A stretch of DNA of 64,000 nt from a virus. The notes below the pieces were generated by a model that saw only the letters and a list, made by a program, of their open reading frames with translations, had not been told where the DNA came from and made no database searches. The stretch is taken from the IMG/VR virus record IMGVR_UViG_3300047493_000037, positions 1 through 64,000 of that record; one strand, written 5' to 3'. Shown piece by piece: positions 16,900-26,598 of this stretch. Position numbers and translations under genes: made by a program. Position 1 is the first letter of the stretch. Each line of letters begins with the position of its first letter.

Positions 16900-17862
16900 A
16901 TGGGCATCTTTAGTTCTTTAGCAGATACATTTAGCGTTCCAAATCCATCGCAGGCTCCTAATACGGCCTATAACGATGTCATTGCCGCATCAAGTGATCT
17001 ACAACTTGACAAGATGTACACACCAGATCCTAATAACTGGTTCACTGCTAAACCATATGGTTTTAAGTTTACAAAGAGAGGTACACCAGGAACACCTTTC
17101 ACGATGTTCTTGCCAATTAATCCTAGTAACATAAACGTGTCTACTAACTTTGCTACAAACATTGTTCCAACATTATATGGAACTGTAGAAGAACACTCTG
17201 ATATTAGATACTACGACATAGTCATCGAAGGAACAACCGGTATGTCGCCGAAGTTTGTTGAACCAACAAACAGCACAGATCCTAGTTATGCTTATGGCGC
17301 ATTACAGCAACCAGGAAGAGCTAAGTTCAAGATTGCAACTACTGCAGCTGGTGGATTCTTCTCTAACACTATTGCTCAGGTAGGAAACATCTTGGCTCAA
17401 GCTGGTAAGGCTGTTACAGCAATCACTGGATCTCAGCCGATGGAGACTGCTCTTTATAATAATCAAACTGGTTATCTTGCTTTTCATAACCTATATCGCT
17501 TTTTGATGAAATATAAGAAAGACGCTGCTGGCGTAGAAGGCAATGGTCCGCGCACCACTCATCCACTTACATTCTTTAACTATAAAGATGGTAACGAATA
17601 TGATGTCGCTATTAGAAATTTTACTCTAAGAAGATCTGCAGAAAATCCAATGTTATATTACTATTCAATCACCATGAGAGGTTACAACATTAGACCTTGC
17701 GGCGGCTTGAAGAATCTTGAAGATCTAAATCAACGCTTAAACGATCTTGGCCTTAACGGCGTGCAATCATCTAGTTTGCTATCCAGTGTTAAGGGAGTCT
17801 CTGATGCAGCTAAAGCAGTTGTTGGTTCTGCAATCAATGGCGTCAACTTATTTGGTAGGTAA
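16900..17862 (+). CDS. baseplate-associated tail protein
   Basis: The protein has 320 residues. The centre reads FTMFLPINPSNINVSTNFATNI, then LYGTVEEHSDIRYYDIVIEG, a pattern I associate with tail and baseplate proteins that contact the hub. A second block (FFNYKDGNEYDVAIRNFTLRR, then MLYYYSITMRGYN) is also beta-rich. The C-terminal 50 residues are helical. It lies between the spike and the LysM-gp25 protein, so it is probably a baseplate wedge or hub-accessory component. I cannot name the exact counterpart in T4. Confidence 0.6.
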   Translation: MGIFSSLADTFSVPNPSQAPNTAYNDVIAASSDLQLDKMYTPDPNNWFTAKPYGFKFTKRGTPGTPFTMFLPINPSNINVSTNFATNIVPTLYGTVEEHSDIRYYDIVIEGTTGMSPKFVEPTNSTDPSYAYGALQQPGRAKFKIATTAAGGFFSNTIAQVGNILAQAGKAVTAITGSQPMETALYNNQTGYLAFHNLYRFLMKYKKDAAGVEGNGPRTTHPLTFFNYKDGNEYDVAIRNFTLRRSAENPMLYYYSITMRGYNIRPCGGLKNLEDLNQRLNDLGLNGVQSSSLLSSVKGVSDAAKAVVGSAINGVNLFGR

Positions 17863-17864
17863 AT

Positions 17865-19457
17865 ATGGCAACTATTGCTCAAGCTTATCAAAGTATAGCG
17901 AATATCAATCTTTGGTTTAAACTTCAAACTGGAGATCAACTTGTTCTCACCGATGTTCCTTCAATAATCCCTCTAAGGTGGACTTATTTTAGTCAATCAT
18001 GGAACATGATTCTACCCACACTACAAGCTAAGGTAGCAGGATATGCACAGTCTGATTTATTTGCACAACAGCTTATAGATTTCACTAACTTCATAGATGT
18101 TCAAAGAAACAGCACTTCCATCGTTAATCCTTTATCAGATAGTAGCACACTGTATAAGTTTTACACTGTCTTTGACAATATCACTATTAAGTCAATTAAC
18201 TTAAATAATCAAGAACAAACATTATTGAACAATGCAACAACTATAGTGTCTCAATACTCTAAAAATGAATTTTTAGCACTTCAGGCAAATATAGCTTCAT
18301 ATAGAGATAGTCAAGCAGATGTTGTTGGATTAACGGATGCTACATACAATGCCACATACAACAGAAGCGCAATTACGGCTCAAACAACGGCACAAGTTCA
18401 AGACATCTCATACTTAGAAACCTTACAAGCTTCTATTCAAACTATAGATTTTATTCTTGCTAACTTATTTGCGGTTGATACTGCAATAGATCCGTTCTCA
18501 GTGGCTAGAGCAAACGCAAACAATCCTGCTATCAACATTGGTCAGTACTCATCAGGACAATTAGTGAGATTCCAATACGGTGATGACTTAGAAAGTTTAG
18601 CCAATAGATACCTTGGTGATCCCGCAAAATGGATAGACATTGCAATAGCAAACGGTTTACAACCTCCATACATTGATGAGATAGGTCAAAACATTCCATT
18701 ACAAGCTAATGGTAGTGGCAATCAGATAAACATTGCAGCAACTGATGCAAGTGGAAATGACAATAGTGAGAAGTTCTACGTAAATCAAACTATATTCTTA
18801 CAATCTAGTGCACAACTTTTCCCTGACCAAAGAAACATTATCAGCATAGAAGAAATTTCCGCTACTGGAGACTTAATTATTAGTTTGGATGGCGCAAGTA
18901 ATCTAAGTCAATATACGACAGCAGCCAATGCTTATGTGCTTGTATATGCCCCAAATACTATAAATAGCGCTCTATTCATTCTTATCCCATCCACTAATCC
19001 TCTTCCAAATCAGAGGCAAGACACAGTGCCTTGGTTTTTAGCAAAAGACGCAGAAGATGAGAAGAGAATGGGCATAGACTTGTTGATTGGCCCAAATGAC
19101 GATCTCATATTTACACCAAACAACGATTTAAGTTTAAGTTATAGTTTGCAAAATGCCACACAAGCAATGAAGTTAAAAATAGTTACAGAGTTAGGTGAAC
19201 TTCGTTACCATACTGGTTTTGGACTAGTTAATGTAATAGGTAATAAAAACAACAACATAAGCTCCGTTAAAACTGCCATAACAAACTCCTTAATCACTCA
19301 AGTGGCACAGGATAGCAGATTTGACAGAATAGAATCATTAAATGTTGATTATGTTATAAGTGGAAATTCTCCGTCTGCCTTGGTTATAGAGATGAATGTA
19401 AGGTTGTCTGGCGGTAGTCAAGTAATACCTATTAGTTTCAGCGTCAACTATACATAA
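17865..19457 (+). CDS. LysM and gp25-like baseplate wedge protein
   Basis: A 530-residue protein. The helical N-terminal half (about 1-225) is followed by a LysM-like segment at about 236-262 (FQYGDDLESLANRYLGDPAKW), which could bind peptidoglycan or act structurally. A beta-rich linker leads to a C-terminal gp25/gpW-like domain (about 400-530) with 'DLLIGPNDDLIFTPNNDLSL', 'ELGELRYHTGFG' and 'DSRFDRIESLNVDYVI'. In contractile tails gp25 belongs to the inner baseplate wedge that starts sheath assembly. Having LysM and gp25 in one chain shortens the usual two- or three-gene set. Confidence 0.75.
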   Translation: MATIAQAYQSIANINLWFKLQTGDQLVLTDVPSIIPLRWTYFSQSWNMILPTLQAKVAGYAQSDLFAQQLIDFTNFIDVQRNSTSIVNPLSDSSTLYKFYTVFDNITIKSINLNNQEQTLLNNATTIVSQYSKNEFLALQANIASYRDSQADVVGLTDATYNATYNRSAITAQTTAQVQDISYLETLQASIQTIDFILANLFAVDTAIDPFSVARANANNPAINIGQYSSGQLVRFQYGDDLESLANRYLGDPAKWIDIAIANGLQPPYIDEIGQNIPLQANGSGNQINIAATDASGNDNSEKFYVNQTIFLQSSAQLFPDQRNIISIEEISATGDLIISLDGASNLSQYTTAANAYVLVYAPNTINSALFILIPSTNPLPNQRQDTVPWFLAKDAEDEKRMGIDLLIGPNDDLIFTPNNDLSLSYSLQNATQAMKLKIVTELGELRYHTGFGLVNVIGNKNNNISSVKTAITNSLITQVAQDSRFDRIESLNVDYVISGNSPSALVIEMNVRLSGGSQVIPISFSVNYT

Positions 19458-19469
19458 CGTCATTCAGAG

Positions 19470-19475
19470 TAGAAT
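19470..19475 (+). promoter_or_regulatory. possible leaderless-type -10 box (TAGAAT) for baseplate J
   Basis: TAGAAT ends 9 bases before the ATG at 19485 and no convincing ribosome site lies between. Confidence 0.4.
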
Positions 19476-19484
19476 AGAGTAGCA

Positions 19485-22400
19485 ATGGCGTCACAGATTC
19501 AAATTCAGAGCTTTAATCAGTTTCTAGGTGCGATGATTAGAACAATCATTGCAAACACTCCACTTAACGACGTTAACCAAGGATCAGTTCTCCTAACGAT
19601 TCTTGAAGCGGCGGCAGCTAATGACTTTGAAAACAATGCTGCAATCTTAAGTTTGCTAAATCTACTGAATATCAGTACGGTTTCTGGTAGTGACTTAGAT
19701 AATAGAGCTGCTGACTTTGGTTTGACTCGTAATGCTGCAACTAAAGCCTCTGGCAACATTACGATATACAACACCAGCATCACTAAGCAAAGTTCTAGTT
19801 TGTACATTATCAAGCCCGCACCCATTGCAGGACAGACAGTCCTATACGTTAATGATACGACTGATTGGTCTGCTTCTGGAACTCTTTATGTAGGCAGAGG
19901 AACGACTCAGTTTGAAGGTCCAATTCCTTATAGTTCTATAAACGTGTTTCCGACCTATTCTCAGATTAATCTCTCAACGGCGTTGCAGAACAACCATCTC
20001 ATCTCGGACACCGTTATAAACTCCCAGGGTCAGCCGGATCGCATTATCGCGGCTGGTACGATCGTCAAGATCCCCGCAAATAATCAATCGCCTGAGATCG
20101 ATTATAGCACCCTCAGAGACGCCGTTTTACCTGCCGGTGAGACACAGGTCACAAACATAAACGCTATCGCTCTAGTTGCTGGATCAATCGGTAACGCACC
20201 AATTAACAGCATCACCCAATTTAACACATCTCCTTTCACAGGAGCTGGAGTATCTAATACTTCGGCCTTTTCCGGCGGCAATGACGTCGAGACTGACCAA
20301 GAACTAAGAGACAGAATCAACTCATACCCTAACACTCTAGCTAGAGGAACAGAGGGTGCTATTCTTGCCGCAGTAGAGCAAGTTTCTGACTCAGATGACA
20401 ATAAGCAGGTAGCCTCTGCTATTATCGCGGAACCTGCCGCAGTTGACGAGCCATCTATCCTATATATTGACGATGGTACGGGGTTCCAACCCTCTTATGC
20501 TGGTCAATCAGTCGATACACTTCTTACTAATGCTACTGGTAAAGAGGAGTTTTTACAACTTGCCAATTATCCAGTAACTAGACCACAAGTAATTAATACA
20601 GGTACTGGCCCATTTGCATTGCTAGATGGTTCATTCTTAAGAGTTGCTGTTGATGGAACTACAGAAGAGATATTCTTTTCAACTACTGACTTCGTTAATA
20701 TCTCTTCTGCTCAAGTTGCAGAAGTTGTTGTAGCTATTAACAAGCAATCAACTAATTTTAGCGCTAGATTGACCAACAATTCTGCAAATATTTTGCTTTA
20801 TCCACAGGCATTTGATGCCGAAATAATTCAAGTATTACCACTACAGACCAATGATGATCCTGCATTGAATGCAAATGCGTTGTTTGAGTTCCCTGTTACT
20901 GAGTTTTCTTTTATTGCTCTATTCCAAAATAGCACAAGACTTAGAGAAAAAACCATTACAGCTCAACTTGAAACAACAGGATTTGCATTCTGGAACATCA
21001 CCGGTCCAGGCGATTTAGCTATATCTGTTGATGGAACCCCAGAGCAAGATAGAGCCTTTAGTCTAAGTAACTTTCCAGGCGCATCTTCATTTTCTTCTTT
21101 AACTCTTGCTGATTGGGTCACTGCCTTTAATCAACAATTTGCTGGCATCACAGCTGTGGCAACTGCTAACCAAACAATGCAGATCAACTCTAATCAAGGT
21201 GGATCTAACTCTTCATTGTTAATCACTGGTGGTTCATTGCTGTTGAACTTATTCCCTATTCAACCGTTAAGTGCTGTTGGTCAGACTGGTCAATTCCTAC
21301 TAAATAGGCAGACGGGCAACCTTCAAATCTTAACAACTATAAATCCTGGCGATGATATCACTGCTGGCACAACTGATGCAAAAGGTTTCGTAGTATCTGC
21401 TGCATCTGCTAGCGGTACATATTCGCTATCTACTGATAGTTCGGGGCGTCCAGCTGAGGCAATCGTTGTTGCAGATTCAACCTATTGCAATAAGCGCACT
21501 CTTAATGCGGCAATTGGAACCACACTCACAATTAGTAATCCAAGTGGAAACATTATGAGAATAATGTCTAGTTCACTTACTGCTTTGGTTACATTACTAC
21601 CTGGTGATTTCATCTTTACGCCAGTGCGCACCACAGCATGGCTATCAGCGGGAAATACTGGCCTATTTAAGATTGTCGACAAGGGAAGTCATACTGCCGC
21701 AGGCGTAGACACGTATGTTGACGTCATGAATCCAGCTTCCAACATCACTCCTCAAACAGTAACAGTAGCTGATCCTGCAGACGTGCAAGCATTCTCTACG
21801 AATGGCTATCCACAAATCTGGTTTGGCTCGTTCACTCCAAATCCTCCATTAGCAACTATTGATGATATTGTGGCATCATTCAACAATGACCTAATTAATG
21901 TTATTGCTAGCGTTTATCACTCAGATGCTATCAAACTTACATCAACTACTGAACAAGGTGGAAGCATTGCGATCCCTGTAGTTGTTGGTAATGCATTGGG
22001 GCTATTTACTCCAACAAACACAGCTCAATTCGGCAATCCATCTGAAATTGCAAGTATCGTTTCTCAAAAGAGCTTACTAACCCACTTTAAGATTGCACAA
22101 CCCACTAACAAAGACACATTCTTAAATAGACAAGTCTTCACAGATTCAAAAGGTGCACTAACGTCTAATGCAATCCCAGCAGCACCTCCATATACTGCAA
22201 CATACAGTGAAACTCTACAATCTTCTGGTGTACTAAACACTAGCTATGTAGATTATGACAGCATTGTTTCTTTCACAAGAGGGAACAATAGAGACCAACT
22301 TAGAAGCGTGGCAGCATTAATAGCTGGAGACGAATTAGGTACCCAGGAAGCATTAGCGAGAACTAGTCTAGATCACACTGTTGGCGATGAATTTGAAATC

Positions 22401-25400
22401 GTTAAGCCACTACAAATTTCAGCGACTGACACTATCGTTGTCATCGTAGACGAAAACCCTGAACAGAACACGATAAATATTCCTATGTCAAGAACTGGAC
22501 AAGTAAACTCTGGTTCTAACTCAATGACGTTTATTCCAACCTCTACTGAATTCTCTGCTAATGATTATGACCATGATCAAGCAGCTCCGCCTGTTGGCAT
22601 TGACTTTTCTAACGCTAATGTATGGAGCACAACGCTAAACAACACTAATTTTTCTGACTATGCTGTTTGGTCTAGATCTAGAAACTGGTATGCCTCAGGC
22701 GGAGTTGGTTCTGGCGAAGGTGCAATGCTTGTTAGAGCCGTTGAATACGGCCCAAATGGCAACTTCTTACGTTTCAACGTAATGTATCCTACTATTGCTG
22801 CTCAAGCGGCAACTACATCGTTTGTTAACACTCCTTCATTCTCAACGTTTTCATACTATTTTGGGTCTGGCTCTGCTAGAGGAATAGCATTGACGGGTGG
22901 TAACACAATTACTGTTTATGGTCCATACCCAGACACAACTACTAATTTTCCAGATGGAGCATCATCTTCTGGTAATTATTATGACTATGCATTCTCTGCC
23001 GGAAATTTTGCGTCTGTTCAAGTTGGGGATGTAATTAGTGTTACTGGAGCATCTGGAGTATCTACCCCAAATCAAGGGCAATTTAGCGTACAAAATATAT
23101 CTGGAAACACCATTCGTGTACTAAATGTAAATGGTTCTGCTTCTAGTCCAGGTTCACCAGAAATTGATACAGTAACGACAGTAGCAGATGTGCTTGGAAC
23201 ACCTACTGCTTACGGTATTACTACTACTGCAGATACTAGTAGTTCACTAAATGGTAAGTATTTCATTGTCTACGACACAGCAGGATCTGTGGCTGTGTGG
23301 ATTAACGAGTCAGGCACTGCTGCTCAACCTGCAGCTGGCGCAAATAGATATATTATGGTTGGGACTGTTTTAGCCAATGATGATGCCTCAACAGTGGCAA
23401 CTAAAGTGACTAATGCAGTTAACCAAGATAGAGCATTTACTGCTGGAGTAAGTGGACCTCTTGTTACGATAACAAACGTTCAAAATGGTGCTCTTGCAAA
23501 TGGCAATGCTGGAACTTCAGGATTCACAGTGACCACAACCGCTGGAACAAACAACGATTCTCTTTCTGGAAAGTATTTTATTGTCTACGATGCAAATGGT
23601 TCCGTGTCAATTTGGTTTGACGTAGGCAATCAAGGCATTAATGAACCTTTTGATGGTGCAAACAGAGGAATAAGAGTCTACAACTTAAGTCCTGGAGCAA
23701 GTGCTGCAACAGTGGCAAGCGCAATTCAGCAGGCAGTAAACTCTGATTCAGCATTTACTGCAACTTCAACTGGTGATACAGTTACTATTACTAATAACTT
23801 TGACGGTAATGTTACAAGTGGCAACGCAGGAACTTCAGGATTCACAGTAGTATCCACGCCGGGAAGTAAAGCTGGTCCAGAGGCGATTACCAATCCTGTT
23901 GGTGTTAATATTTTCCCACTCACTGGTACATCTGTTTCTAGTATTACTGCAACTATCAACCTTAGTGCCCTAATGAGTGCGACTCCAATAGGTATACCTA
24001 GTTTAACCATTACTAAGTCTACAGAAGAAGATAAGTATGCTTACGCTGGAAATGCTACAGCTCTTGGTTACGGCCACAATCCAGATGATCCTAATGCAGA
24101 TAGTTTTATTGCCATGTTTGATGGGGCAAATTGGGTTAAAACATTTGAGAATGCAAATCCTAACTTCATACTAAAGACTCCTTATACATTACAGGGCGTA
24201 TCGACGATATACTCTATGGATACTGCCCCTAACTTTGATGTTGTGACCAATGGAGAACTATTTAAGCTAATTCCAACTACAGTTCAAAACCTTTATCACC
24301 AGTTAACACAGAAAGCTCTATCACAGTTACCAATTGTAGCTACTGTAAACATTGCAGATGATAGAAAAAACGTTCAGATAAAGTCTAATAAACTTGGATC
24401 TGCTGGTGCAATTGAACTTGTTGGTGGAGCAGGCAATCAGTCAACGATGTATATTCAGACAGAAGCTGAAACAGATACTGATGCTAATGGCAGCGTCCTA
24501 ATCGTAAAAACTCAAGCGTTCCCTGACACATTTAGCGTAGGTGACACAGTATTACTGCAAAACAATGCTGGAGTTCAAAGATTCAATCGTTTAACATCTA
24601 CGGACACAATTGACGTGTTAAGTGCCGGTGTTAATACATTTGAATACACGTATAACGCCAAGACAACAGGGATTAACTCTGGAACACTGTTCACGATAAC
24701 AGATGTTGGCGCATCTTACTCATTACCTGCTGGCTTTGTATGGAGATGGACAGCAACAGATGCAGGAGTATCCTTTGCCGAAGTAAATGCAGGCGATTTA
24801 CTGTACGCGTTCGGATCGTTGTCTGGCTGGGATCATAACAATCAGGTTCATCCATCGGGTGATGCCCAGGTTTCAGGTTTCCCTATTATTCATGTGAATA
24901 TTGGATCAAATTACGTAGATTTGGTCAATCCTTTTGGGATTGCAATGTCTTCTACGGCAGTTGGATCGGGCACTGTGCAGATTTGCCCAACGCCAGCCAT
25001 TAAATGGTATCTTACCCATGCAAATTACACACCAATTGTGAGTATCTCTTCTACTTCAGATGTAGTAACAGTAATCACCTCTGGTCCACACTATCTAAGC
25101 ACTGGAAATACTGTTAATATCCGTGATAGTTTTAACTTACCTGACGGCACATACACAGGGATCACTGTCACTGGGGCTAATACGTTTACTTTTAGTTATT
25201 CAGTAACAGATTTCACTGAAACCAACACTTTTGCTTCTGTAATCATGGGCACATTAACTCCAACGAGATATAGACTACAATCCTTGGGCTTTAATGGTCT
25301 TGTTAGACTTAATGCAGCTAATGGTCAATCACCAAACTTTTTAAGTTGTGGTGTTGCTGTTGATGATTACATACTAATCAGCGGTACAACATTTAGCTCA

Positions 25401-26597
25401 AATAACAATGGACGCTTTAGAGTATTGGCAGTTGATAATAATTCAATAATTCTTATTAACCCACAAGCAAGTGATCAACTAAACACTGTTACCCTGATGA
25501 ACAACATGGACATTAATGTAACCTTTGTCGCTAACACAAACACTGTCACCGGCGTTGCAGGAGCATTCAAGTATGTCGCAGTTGGTAACTGGATTAAGAA
25601 GCAATCAGATCCAGATAGTGCCTATTTACAAGTTTTGAGTCTAAACAATTCCAATCCTGCACTTGCTACCTCTATTACCCTTGGCAGCAACTATACAGGA
25701 TCAGACAATACAACTATTGGCGTTGTATATGACGAAACTCAAAACTATGATCAGGGTGTATATTTGCAAAATGCTTCCGATATACAGATATTTGAAGGCG
25801 ATTCAGTAGTCGAAGGCGATACACTCTTTGTTCAAAACATTGTAGACGCATCTTGGTTCAACATTAGTAACGTAGGAAGTTTTCCTGTGGTTGAATACGG
25901 AACCGAGCCATCTACTTACTTACCATTTATTAGAGTAACGAACGAAGGTGGAGTTGCTCAAACTGATGTGCAAATGTCTGTGAACCCTAATGGGCTTTAC
26001 ACAATAGAAAGTTTGGCTAATAAATTTTATTCAATCAGAGAAGTGACACACACCGTATTAGACGATATTGCGCCCAATCTAAGAGACATCTTTATTACTC
26101 CTTACAGTAGAAGTTATAAGTTTAGTCCATCTAATAATTCGACAATCACCCACCTTGGGAAAATTGGGTACAGTAATGAAGTAACCATTGGAACAGATGG
26201 TTACACTTACTACACAGGTCTTTTACAAAAAGTTCAAAGAATAGTAGATGGATTTGAACCTGATGCAGAAGACTATCCTGGTCAACGTGCAGTTGGAGCA
26301 GCAGTTGAAACTCTTCCTCCTCTTCCGTTTGAACTTAATTTAGCTCTAAATGTAGTTACAAACATTGGTGTAAACCTTGGCGATGTATCTAATAACATCA
26401 AATCGACTATTATTAACTATGTAGAAGGTTTAGGAGTTGGTCAACCTGTGATCCTCTCTCAGATTATTGCTGACGTGCAACAAGTAAAAGGCGTTGCTTC
26501 TGTAGTGTTCACCAATCCTGCACCAAGTACGCCAAGTATAACACTATCTAGCAATGAAAAAGCTATTATTAGCTCTAACAATATCAGTATAGCATAA
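19485..26597 (+). CDS. giant baseplate J-like (gp6-like) protein, 2370 aa
   Basis: The first ~310 residues have baseplate J features: an N-terminal helix pair with 'NDVNQGSVLLTILEAAAANDFENNAA', 'NRAADFGLTRNAATKASG' and 'ETDQELRDRINSYPNTLARGTEGAILAAVEQV'. The last ~250 residues carry the matching end ('IINYVEGLGVGQPVILSQIIADVQQVKGVASVVF'). Between them are about 1800 residues of beta-rich, serine/threonine-rich insertions, including a tandem duplication at about 1243-1455. Typical J proteins have 300-500 residues, so the insertion probably adds peripheral or receptor-facing domains to the baseplate wedge. The frame is open throughout. Confidence 0.85.
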   Translation: MASQIQIQSFNQFLGAMIRTIIANTPLNDVNQGSVLLTILEAAAANDFENNAAILSLLNLLNISTVSGSDLDNRAADFGLTRNAATKASGNITIYNTSITKQSSSLYIIKPAPIAGQTVLYVNDTTDWSASGTLYVGRGTTQFEGPIPYSSINVFPTYSQINLSTALQNNHLISDTVINSQGQPDRIIAAGTIVKIPANNQSPEIDYSTLRDAVLPAGETQVTNINAIALVAGSIGNAPINSITQFNTSPFTGAGVSNTSAFSGGNDVETDQELRDRINSYPNTLARGTEGAILAAVEQVSDSDDNKQVASAIIAEPAAVDEPSILYIDDGTGFQPSYAGQSVDTLLTNATGKEEFLQLANYPVTRPQVINTGTGPFALLDGSFLRVAVDGTTEEIFFSTTDFVNISSAQVAEVVVAINKQSTNFSARLTNNSANILLYPQAFDAEIIQVLPLQTNDDPALNANALFEFPVTEFSFIALFQNSTRLREKTITAQLETTGFAFWNITGPGDLAISVDGTPEQDRAFSLSNFPGASSFSSLTLADWVTAFNQQFAGITAVATANQTMQINSNQGGSNSSLLITGGSLLLNLFPIQPLSAVGQTGQFLLNRQTGNLQILTTINPGDDITAGTTDAKGFVVSAASASGTYSLSTDSSGRPAEAIVVADSTYCNKRTLNAAIGTTLTISNPSGNIMRIMSSSLTALVTLLPGDFIFTPVRTTAWLSAGNTGLFKIVDKGSHTAAGVDTYVDVMNPASNITPQTVTVADPADVQAFSTNGYPQIWFGSFTPNPPLATIDDIVASFNNDLINVIASVYHSDAIKLTSTTEQGGSIAIPVVVGNALGLFTPTNTAQFGNPSEIASIVSQKSLLTHFKIAQPTNKDTFLNRQVFTDSKGALTSNAIPAAPPYTATYSETLQSSGVLNTSYVDYDSIVSFTRGNNRDQLRSVAALIAGDELGTQEALARTSLDHTVGDEFEIVKPLQISATDTIVVIVDENPEQNTINIPMSRTGQVNSGSNSMTFIPTSTEFSANDYDHDQAAPPVGIDFSNANVWSTTLNNTNFSDYAVWSRSRNWYASGGVGSGEGAMLVRAVEYGPNGNFLRFNVMYPTIAAQAATTSFVNTPSFSTFSYYFGSGSARGIALTGGNTITVYGPYPDTTTNFPDGASSSGNYYDYAFSAGNFASVQVGDVISVTGASGVSTPNQGQFSVQNISGNTIRVLNVNGSASSPGSPEIDTVTTVADVLGTPTAYGITTTADTSSSLNGKYFIVYDTAGSVAVWINESGTAAQPAAGANRYIMVGTVLANDDASTVATKVTNAVNQDRAFTAGVSGPLVTITNVQNGALANGNAGTSGFTVTTTAGTNNDSLSGKYFIVYDANGSVSIWFDVGNQGINEPFDGANRGIRVYNLSPGASAATVASAIQQAVNSDSAFTATSTGDTVTITNNFDGNVTSGNAGTSGFTVVSTPGSKAGPEAITNPVGVNIFPLTGTSVSSITATINLSALMSATPIGIPSLTITKSTEEDKYAYAGNATALGYGHNPDDPNADSFIAMFDGANWVKTFENANPNFILKTPYTLQGVSTIYSMDTAPNFDVVTNGELFKLIPTTVQNLYHQLTQKALSQLPIVATVNIADDRKNVQIKSNKLGSAGAIELVGGAGNQSTMYIQTEAETDTDANGSVLIVKTQAFPDTFSVGDTVLLQNNAGVQRFNRLTSTDTIDVLSAGVNTFEYTYNAKTTGINSGTLFTITDVGASYSLPAGFVWRWTATDAGVSFAEVNAGDLLYAFGSLSGWDHNNQVHPSGDAQVSGFPIIHVNIGSNYVDLVNPFGIAMSSTAVGSGTVQICPTPAIKWYLTHANYTPIVSISSTSDVVTVITSGPHYLSTGNTVNIRDSFNLPDGTYTGITVTGANTFTFSYSVTDFTETNTFASVIMGTLTPTRYRLQSLGFNGLVRLNAANGQSPNFLSCGVAVDDYILISGTTFSSNNNGRFRVLAVDNNSIILINPQASDQLNTVTLMNNMDINVTFVANTNTVTGVAGAFKYVAVGNWIKKQSDPDSAYLQVLSLNNSNPALATSITLGSNYTGSDNTTIGVVYDETQNYDQGVYLQNASDIQIFEGDSVVEGDTLFVQNIVDASWFNISNVGSFPVVEYGTEPSTYLPFIRVTNEGGVAQTDVQMSVNPNGLYTIESLANKFYSIREVTHTVLDDIAPNLRDIFITPYSRSYKFSPSNNSTITHLGKIGYSNEVTIGTDGYTYYTGLLQKVQRIVDGFEPDAEDYPGQRAVGAAVETLPPLPFELNLALNVVTNIGVNLGDVSNNIKSTIINYVEGLGVGQPVILSQIIADVQQVKGVASVVFTNPAPSTPSITLSSNEKAIISSNNISIA
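23213..23850 (+). repeat. tandem duplication of a ~105-residue domain inside baseplate J
   Basis: Two consecutive copies share LNGKYFIVYD / LSGKYFIVYD, a GSV(A/S)(V/I)W strand, a GANR motif, a (T/S)VA-helix with AVNxD-x-AFTA, a V-TITN strand and a closing GNAGTSGFTV. The first copy covers about 23213-23525 and the second about 23526-23850. Confidence 0.75.
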
Positions 26598-26598
26598 C

